From contig DATBJR010000083.1 of NCBI GenBank assembly GCA_036556325.1, positions 1-8,240 on the forward strand: DNA of 8,240 nt, given 5' to 3'. Positions 4,196 to 8,240 of this stretch are shown here, piece after piece. The notes under the pieces are model-generated. The model saw only the letters and a program-made list of their open reading frames with translations. It did no database searches and was not told the DNA's origin. Positions within the stretch are counted from its first letter, which is position 1, and each line of letters opens with the position of its first letter. This DNA is from DASSCW01 sp036556325. Lineage in GTDB: Bacteria; Chloroflexota; Limnocylindria; QHBO01. A program made the position numbers and the translations under genes.

Positions 4196-6625
4196 ATGCC
4201 GGTATCCGGGATGCGTCGGCGTGACGCGGCCGCGCTCGCGCTCGCCACCGTCACCGCGCTGGCCGGGCTCACCGCCTGGCTGCTCGGCGAGGTGGACCTG
4301 GGGGTGCGCCTCGGCGCCGCTGGGGACGGCGACCTCGAGGGCTTCGTCCAGGTCGTGGACGTCGTGCCGGACTCGCTCGCCGAGTACTACGGCTTCAGCC
4401 CCGGCTGGGTCGTCGTGGAGATCCAGCGCCACGACGGGTCGATGGCCGCGCAGGCGGACTCCCCGTACTCCAACGATGCGGACGCCATCGGCCAGACCGG
4501 CGAGTACCTGCGCTTCGTGACCGAGGACGTCCCCGAGCGTGAGATCGACTACATCTTCGCGGCGTTGCTCGACACGGAGCAGGCGCCGTACTACGTCATG
4601 AACGGCTCGTCGCTCAACCGGTTCCAGCTCACAGGGCGGCTCGAAGGCGGCGGGATCCTCCTCCTCGTGGGGATCGGGCTGGGGCTCGCCACGGCGGCTG
4701 CGGTCGGCCGCGGCTGGATGGGCGAGGCGCGGCGGGCCGAAGGAACGGTCGCCGGCGTGGCGGTCGCGACGCCGCTCATGGCGTTGCCGCTCCTCTATGT
4801 CGGCTCGCCCGGAACCACCGTGGCCGCTGCGAGCCTTCCGGCTCTGGGAATGCTGCCCTTGGCCTGGTCGCTTGCCGGAGCACAGCCGACCGAGGCGTGG
4901 GCTGTGCGCCTGCGCGGGCTCGCAGTCGGGCTGGCGCTGCTCGCGATCATCGTGGCCTCGCGGCCGCTTTTCGGCGCCGATGGCGGGGCTCGCCAGGCGG
5001 CGCTCCTTGCCGTGGCGATCGCGCTCGCTCCGGCTGTTGCCGGCGCGCTGGCCGGCGACATCGCCGGTGAGGGTCGGCTCGAGCACCTGACCATGGGACT
5101 CGTCCCGGCGGCCGCCGCGCTGGTCGCCGTAGCCACGTTCCCGGAGCTCACGCCGCTGGCCCTGCTGGTGGTCGGCGTCATCGCCTGGCGCGCAGTGCCA
5201 GCGCGGCTCGTGGCACGCCTGCCCATCGGCCCGAGGCAGAGCCACGAACCCGCCAAGGCCCCTCAACCGACGCCCGAAGCATCGGAGGAGTTGGTCCTCG
5301 AGCACGATGGCCCGACTGGCCGTGCCCGGCGAGACGTCGCGGCGCTCACGATCGGGGCGGCGACCTTCGCTGCCGGCCTTCTCACGTGCTGCGAGATTCC
5401 GGCGGTCATCTTTGGCGCGCTGTTCGGTGGGATCGTGGCCTTCGCCCTGCATCGGGGCCTGCTCGGCTCCGGCTGGCGGACCGCGGCCATCCCCGTGGGA
5501 GCCGCGGTTGCCGTGCCGGTGATGGCACTGGCCTTCGGTACCGACGGCGGCACGCAGTACCTGGCTCGCCTGGTGCTGCCAGCAACGGCGGCGCTGCCGG
5601 TCGCCCACCTGTTGGCCTGGCGTCACCCGGACCCGGCCTGGCGACCCGCGCTGTTCGCCCTGTCGGTCGTCCTCACCGTCGTCGTCGGGCTGCTCGTCGC
5701 CGGCAGCTCCGTCGGCGGCCCGTTGCCGGACGGGCCATTCGAGCTCGGTGACTCGTCCACCCGACTGACGATCTACCTGGCGCTCGGCTTCATCGCGCTC
5801 GTCCCGGCCCTGGGCGGCGCCTTCGCCGAGCAGCCGGATGGGGCCGTCGGACCAACCGGCCGCCTCGATCTCCTCGCCATCGGCCTCACCCCGGGCGCGG
5901 CCATGACCGTCCTCCCCGGCTTTTCCCCCACCTTCTGGATCCTCGGCCTCTGGATCCTGGCCCTCGTCGCGTGGCGCCGCTTCACGATCGCGCCACTGCT
6001 CGGCATGGCGCAGCGCACCCAGCGCCAGCGCGACCTGGCCGTGGCCGCGGTCGAGGCGGAGCGCGCACGCCTCGCTGCCGATCTGCACGACGACGCCCTC
6101 CAGGAGATCTCGGCACTCGTTCGCCGCCTGGATGCGGCCGGCGACACGGAGAACGCGGAGCTCGCCCGTGGCGTGGCGGAGCGCCTGCGGGCGATCACGT
6201 CCGACCTGCGACTCCCGCTTCTCGACGACCTGGGCGCCGGACCGGCGCTGGAGTGGCTGGTCGGCCGCGTCCGCCCCCTGGCCGACGGCGAGGTGACGCT
6301 CGAGCGCTCGGATCCCGACCGCCCGCCGCCGAACGTGGAGCTCGCCGTCTTCCGGGTGGCGCAGGAGGCGCTCGCCAACGCGGTGAAGCACGGGTCCACG
6401 CCCATCACCGTCCGCTACCGGGTCGCCGACGATGGGGGCGTCTCCCTCAGCGTGGACGACGCCGGCCCCGGCATCGAGCCCGATGCCGCCGACCGCGCCC
6501 TCCAGGCCGGCCACCTGGGCATGGCGAACATGCAGCAGCGCGCCCAGCAGATCGGTGCCCTGCTCGACGTTCGGCGCTGGCCGACCGGCGGGACGCATGT
6601 CCGACTGGAATGGCGTCCCCAGTGA
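4196..6625 (+). CDS. polytopic sensor histidine kinase (HisKA_3 / NarL-partner type)
   Basis: An 809-residue membrane sensor kinase that should autophosphorylate on His and pass phosphate to the regulator encoded next. Helix 1 is at about 11-30. Residues 34-82 resemble a PDZ domain (GVRLGAAG, VVDVVPDSLAEYYGFSPG, VVVEI) and would be extracytoplasmic. About 15 further hydrophobic segments span 150-596 and form two similar halves (about 150-340 and 400-602), joined by a hydrophilic linker (341-378). The dimerisation/phosphoacceptor helix reads ERARLAADLHDD with H631. The ATPase domain has N-box VAQEALANAVKHG (N728), G-box DDAGPGI (754-760) and GHLGMANMQQRA (772-783). ATG 4196 is chosen because a promoter hexamer lies just upstream; M6 at 4211 is the alternative, and the frame open back to 3680 runs antisense to the ATPase. 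The end overlaps the regulator. The signal is unknown. Confidence 0.9.
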   Translation: MPVSGMRRRDAAALALATVTALAGLTAWLLGEVDLGVRLGAAGDGDLEGFVQVVDVVPDSLAEYYGFSPGWVVVEIQRHDGSMAAQADSPYSNDADAIGQTGEYLRFVTEDVPEREIDYIFAALLDTEQAPYYVMNGSSLNRFQLTGRLEGGGILLLVGIGLGLATAAAVGRGWMGEARRAEGTVAGVAVATPLMALPLLYVGSPGTTVAAASLPALGMLPLAWSLAGAQPTEAWAVRLRGLAVGLALLAIIVASRPLFGADGGARQAALLAVAIALAPAVAGALAGDIAGEGRLEHLTMGLVPAAAALVAVATFPELTPLALLVVGVIAWRAVPARLVARLPIGPRQSHEPAKAPQPTPEASEELVLEHDGPTGRARRDVAALTIGAATFAAGLLTCCEIPAVIFGALFGGIVAFALHRGLLGSGWRTAAIPVGAAVAVPVMALAFGTDGGTQYLARLVLPATAALPVAHLLAWRHPDPAWRPALFALSVVLTVVVGLLVAGSSVGGPLPDGPFELGDSSTRLTIYLALGFIALVPALGGAFAEQPDGAVGPTGRLDLLAIGLTPGAAMTVLPGFSPTFWILGLWILALVAWRRFTIAPLLGMAQRTQRQRDLAVAAVEAERARLAADLHDDALQEISALVRRLDAAGDTENAELARGVAERLRAITSDLRLPLLDDLGAGPALEWLVGRVRPLADGEVTLERSDPDRPPPNVELAVFRVAQEALANAVKHGSTPITVRYRVADDGGVSLSVDDAGPGIEPDAADRALQAGHLGMANMQQRAQQIGALLDVRRWPTGGTHVRLEWRPQ

Positions 6626-7245
6626 CCGATGCCGTGGCCGCCCCCATCCGCGTGGCGATCCTGGACGACCATCCGGTCGTCCGAGAGGGCACCGCGGCGA
6701 TCGTCGAGGGTGTGCCGGACATGGAGCTGGTGGGCACTGCCGCCACGCTCGAGGAGGCGCGGCCATTTCTCGACGCGGCGGTGGCGGACGTCGTGCTGCT
6801 CGACCTGCGCCTCGGGCAGGAGTTCGGCTTCAGGGTCTTCCACGCCGGCGGCGCGATCCTGCCCGCGATCGTTGTCGTCACGTCGTACGACTACCCGCAG
6901 TACGTCGACGCAGCCCTCCGCCTGGGAGCGGTGGGATACGTCCTGAAGACCGCCCCCATCGAAGAGCTGCTGACCGCCATCCGTCGCGCCGCCGAGGGCA
7001 AGCTCAGCTTCGACCTGCGTCCGGGCACCGGCGGTGCCCGCCTCAGCCAGCGCGAACGGCAGGTGGTGGCCGCCGTGGTCGACGGCCTCTCCAACGACGA
7101 GATCGCATCTCGCCTGGGCATCTCGCCGAAGACCGTGGAGTCGCACCTGCGCCGCCACTTCGAGCGGCTCGGCGTGGCTTCCCGGACCGAGCTCGCGACC
7201 CGTGCCCTCCGCGACGGCTGGCTGGAAACGCCTCCGACCATCTGA
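6610..7245 (+). CDS. NarL/FixJ family response regulator, LuxR-type HTH
   Basis: A 211-residue two-domain regulator. The receiver domain (about 13-128) has the acidic pair D19-D20, phosphoacceptor D65 in DVVLLDLRLG, T91 and K113. The LuxR-type DNA-binding domain (about 144-203) starts LSQRERQVVAAVVDGLSN and carries recognition helix residues SPKTVESHLRRHF. It should be phosphorylated by the kinase at 4196-6625 and bind DNA as a dimer. A natural target, by context only, is the divergent region at 4069-4195. Two starts are plausible: ATG 6610 (16-nt overlap with the kinase gene) and GTG 6622, which would give the same 4-nt GTGA overlap seen twice in the ABC operon and a 207-residue product. Neither has a good Shine-Dalgarno. 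The longer open frame back to 5971 is a shadow of the kinase gene. Confidence 0.93.
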   Translation: MASPVTDAVAAPIRVAILDDHPVVREGTAAIVEGVPDMELVGTAATLEEARPFLDAAVADVVLLDLRLGQEFGFRVFHAGGAILPAIVVVTSYDYPQYVDAALRLGAVGYVLKTAPIEELLTAIRRAAEGKLSFDLRPGTGGARLSQRERQVVAAVVDGLSNDEIASRLGISPKTVESHLRRHFERLGVASRTELATRALRDGWLETPPTI

Positions 7246-7247
7246 CC

Positions 7248-7273
7248 CACGTGGCGCTCGTGGAGCGCACGTG
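7248..7273 (+). terminator. hairpin after the kinase-regulator operon
   Basis: Two bases after the regulator stop, CACGT-G-GCGCTC pairs with GAGCGC-ACGTG across a GTG triloop: 11 bp with one bulged G. A second, weaker hairpin (GCGGCG/CGCCGC, loop GACG) follows at 7287-7302. Neither is followed by a T-tract, so if these end transcription they are not classic intrinsic terminators. The remaining intergenic sequence to 7465 shows nothing I recognise. Confidence 0.45.
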
Positions 7274-7465
7274 AAGCAGGTCCCACGCGGCGGACGCGCC
7301 GCTTCGGGGGCGAGGGTCGTGCTCGGCCGCGCCCACCGATCACCCGACTCCGCTCATGGAGCTACTTAGCGTGCGCCACCTGCACATCGCGGCCCTCCAC
7401 GTGCGGTGCGGCCGGTAACCGCCCGACGGTCGAACGGTGCGGGGGCCACGCCATCGGTCCTGCGC

Positions 7466-7471
7466 TAGACT
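7466..7471 (+). promoter_or_regulatory. putative -10 hexamer for the 7480 gene, near-leaderless
   Basis: TAGACT fits TANNNT and lies 8 nt before the ATG at 7480, placing the expected transcription start within about two bases of the start codon. There is no Shine-Dalgarno between hexamer and ATG (CCACCCCG). The arrangement mirrors the kinase promoter at 4184-4189. Confidence 0.5.
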
Positions 7472-7479
7472 CCACCCCG

Positions 7480-7794
7480 ATGGCCGACGAGCACGCCCAC
7501 GACGACCGCATCATCACGAAGACCCAGCTGCAGCCGACCCAGATCGAGGTCGACAAGCAGCTGCTCCGCGACGAGGACCTCCTCAACGAGGAGCACCTGC
7601 GCCGCATGGACCAGGTGCTCCTCCGTCGCAACCTCGACCACGCGCGCATGTTCAGCCGCAAGCTCAGCCTGGAGCTGCAGCAGTACGTCCACCTCTACAC
7701 CCCTGAGGCAAACGAGCTCCGCCGGCGGATCGAGAAGTACATGATCATGGAGCGCATGATCGAGCGGGAGATGGCCCGCCGCCATACGTACTAG
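7480..7794 (+). CDS. conserved-looking helical protein of unknown function, 104 residues
   Basis: I do not recognise this protein. It is 104 residues, begins MADEHAHDDR, and is rich in Arg, Glu, Asp and Leu with no Cys, no membrane segment and no signal peptide. Residues about 22-68 and 75-101 look like long amphipathic helices (for example LLNEEHLRRMDQVLLRRNLD, then ANELRRRIEKYMIMERMIER), with a possible break at YTPEA (73-77). This points to a soluble cytosolic helical bundle or coiled coil, perhaps an oligomer or a partner-binding adaptor. Coding is supported by the promoter hexamer and leaderless start just upstream, by the strongly non-random composition, and by a hairpin right after the TAG stop. 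It is separated from the regulator gene by 234 bp and is probably transcribed alone. No link to the ABC or two-component genes is evident. Confidence 0.8.
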   Translation: MADEHAHDDRIITKTQLQPTQIEVDKQLLRDEDLLNEEHLRRMDQVLLRRNLDHARMFSRKLSLELQQYVHLYTPEANELRRRIEKYMIMERMIEREMARRHTY

Positions 7795-7812
7795 GCGCGG
7801 CGTCGGCCGCGC
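7795..7812 (+). terminator. GC-only hairpin after the 7480 gene
   Basis: A perfect 7-bp stem GCGCGGC/GCCGCGC with tetraloop GTCG begins at the base after the TAG stop. No T-tract follows. It lies between convergent genes (the opposite gene ends at 7966), so it could stop transcription from either side. The rest of the 171-bp convergent gap contains one DnaA-box-like sequence. Confidence 0.45.
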
Positions 7813-7879
7813 TGGCCCATCGGTCCCGCCATGGTCATGGCCCGGAAATGTGGAAATCCGCGGTCGGCGCACCGGCCCC

Positions 7880-7888
7880 TGTGGATAA
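7880..7888 (-). promoter_or_regulatory. single DnaA-box-like 9-mer
   Basis: The minus strand reads TTATCCACA, an exact match to the consensus DnaA box, in the non-coding gap between convergent genes. A weaker relative (TGTGGAAAT on the plus strand) lies about 30 bp to the left. There is no cluster, AT-rich unwinding region or replication gene, so this is not an origin. It may be an isolated titration or regulatory site, or chance. Confidence 0.3.
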
Positions 7889-7965
7889 CCGTGGACTGCC
7901 CGCGCTGGCGGCCGCCACGCTCGTGGTGCGGGTAGGCGCTCGACCGGTCTGTGAGCCGACGAACG

Positions 7966-8240
7966 TCAGCTGGGCATGGGCTGGGGGAGCGGCGCCTGGG
8001 CTCCGGCGTCGGGGGCGGCGCCGGCATCGGCGAGGACGCTGCGCACCCATCCCGCCAGGCGCGGCATCTCGAACAGCGTGAAGGTGATCCCGCGCCGCGA
8101 CAGCTCGTCGTGGTCCCATCCGTGGAACTCGCGGCGAGCGGCAACCGAGCACATTTCGTCGTAGATCTCGGGCCAGCCGACCCGCCGCCGGCGGTGGCAG
8201 AAGCGGATGAACTCGGCGATGTCGGGCGGCGGCTGGTCGC
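7966..8240 (-). CDS. C-terminal part of an unknown protein, 5' end beyond the window
   Basis: The minus-strand frame is open from the right edge to TGA at 7968-7966, giving 90 visible residues; the true start lies outside. An internal ATG at 8154 would give only 62 residues, but the 28 codons before it look equally coding (DIAEFIRFCHRRRRVGWPEI), so the frame is taken to the edge. The visible part has a compact, Arg- and Trp-rich segment (about 1-70), including YDEMCSVAARREFHGW and RRGITFTLFEMPRLAGW, then an Ala/Pro-rich tail of about 20 residues (PDAGAQAPLPQPMPS). No membrane helix is seen. I do not recognise the family. It converges on the 7480 gene. Confidence 0.65.
   Translation of the reverse strand, partial: DQPPPDIAEFIRFCHRRRRVGWPEIYDEMCSVAARREFHGWDHDELSRRGITFTLFEMPRLAGWVRSVLADAGAAPDAGAQAPLPQPMPS

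Noticed and set aside
5971..6609. Extension of the response regulator into the kinase gene
   Set aside because: The receiver domain begins right after 6610, and the extension is a frame shadow of the kinase catalytic region.
4154..6766. 870-codon open frame antisense to the kinase
   Set aside because: It is a GC-rich shadow: low-complexity Arg/Gly/Asp/Glu composition with no domain, while the opposite strand carries all kinase motifs.
7303..7465. Possible small RNA or gene in the gap after the regulator
   Set aside because: No promoter with a matching terminator, no tRNA-like fold, and only shadow frames on both strands.

Overview
The window is very GC-rich bacterial chromosome with dense coding and mostly 1-4 nt gene overlaps. 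The style (tRNA with an encoded CCA, ABC-2 permeases of a type common in Actinobacteria, TANNNT hexamers just upstream of start codons) fits a high-GC Actinobacteria- or Chloroflexota-like organism. I cannot place it more precisely from the sequence alone.

Layout. A tRNA-Arg(TCT) lies at the left edge on the minus strand. Reading leftwards from about 4.07 kb, a five-gene minus-strand operon follows: a 31-residue single-helix membrane miniprotein with a perfect Shine-Dalgarno, an ABC ATPase, and three tandem paralogous ABC-2 type permeases. Every junction overlaps by 1 or 4 nt. Diverging from it at 4.2 kb on the plus strand are an 809-residue polytopic histidine kinase and an overlapping NarL/LuxR-type response regulator. 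The 127-bp divergent region holds a 22-bp perfect GC palindrome. To the right are a 104-residue helical, highly charged protein of unknown function (7480-7794) and, convergent with it, the C-terminal 90 residues of another unknown protein that runs off the window edge.

How the genes may work together. The divergent arrangement suggests a sensor-regulator pair controlling, or informed by, an ABC exporter, as in envelope-stress or drug-response modules. The kinase combines an extracytoplasmic PDZ-like segment with a duplicated multi-helix membrane unit. The transporter uses one ATPase with three diverged permeases, so several half-transporter pairings are possible. The substrate and signal cannot be read from the sequence.

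The features most worth following up are the unannotated 31-residue membrane protein opening the ABC operon, the permease triplication with its shared extracytoplasmic cysteines, the internal duplication and PDZ-like domain of the kinase, and the palindrome between the two operons. No mobile element, CRISPR array or rRNA was seen.
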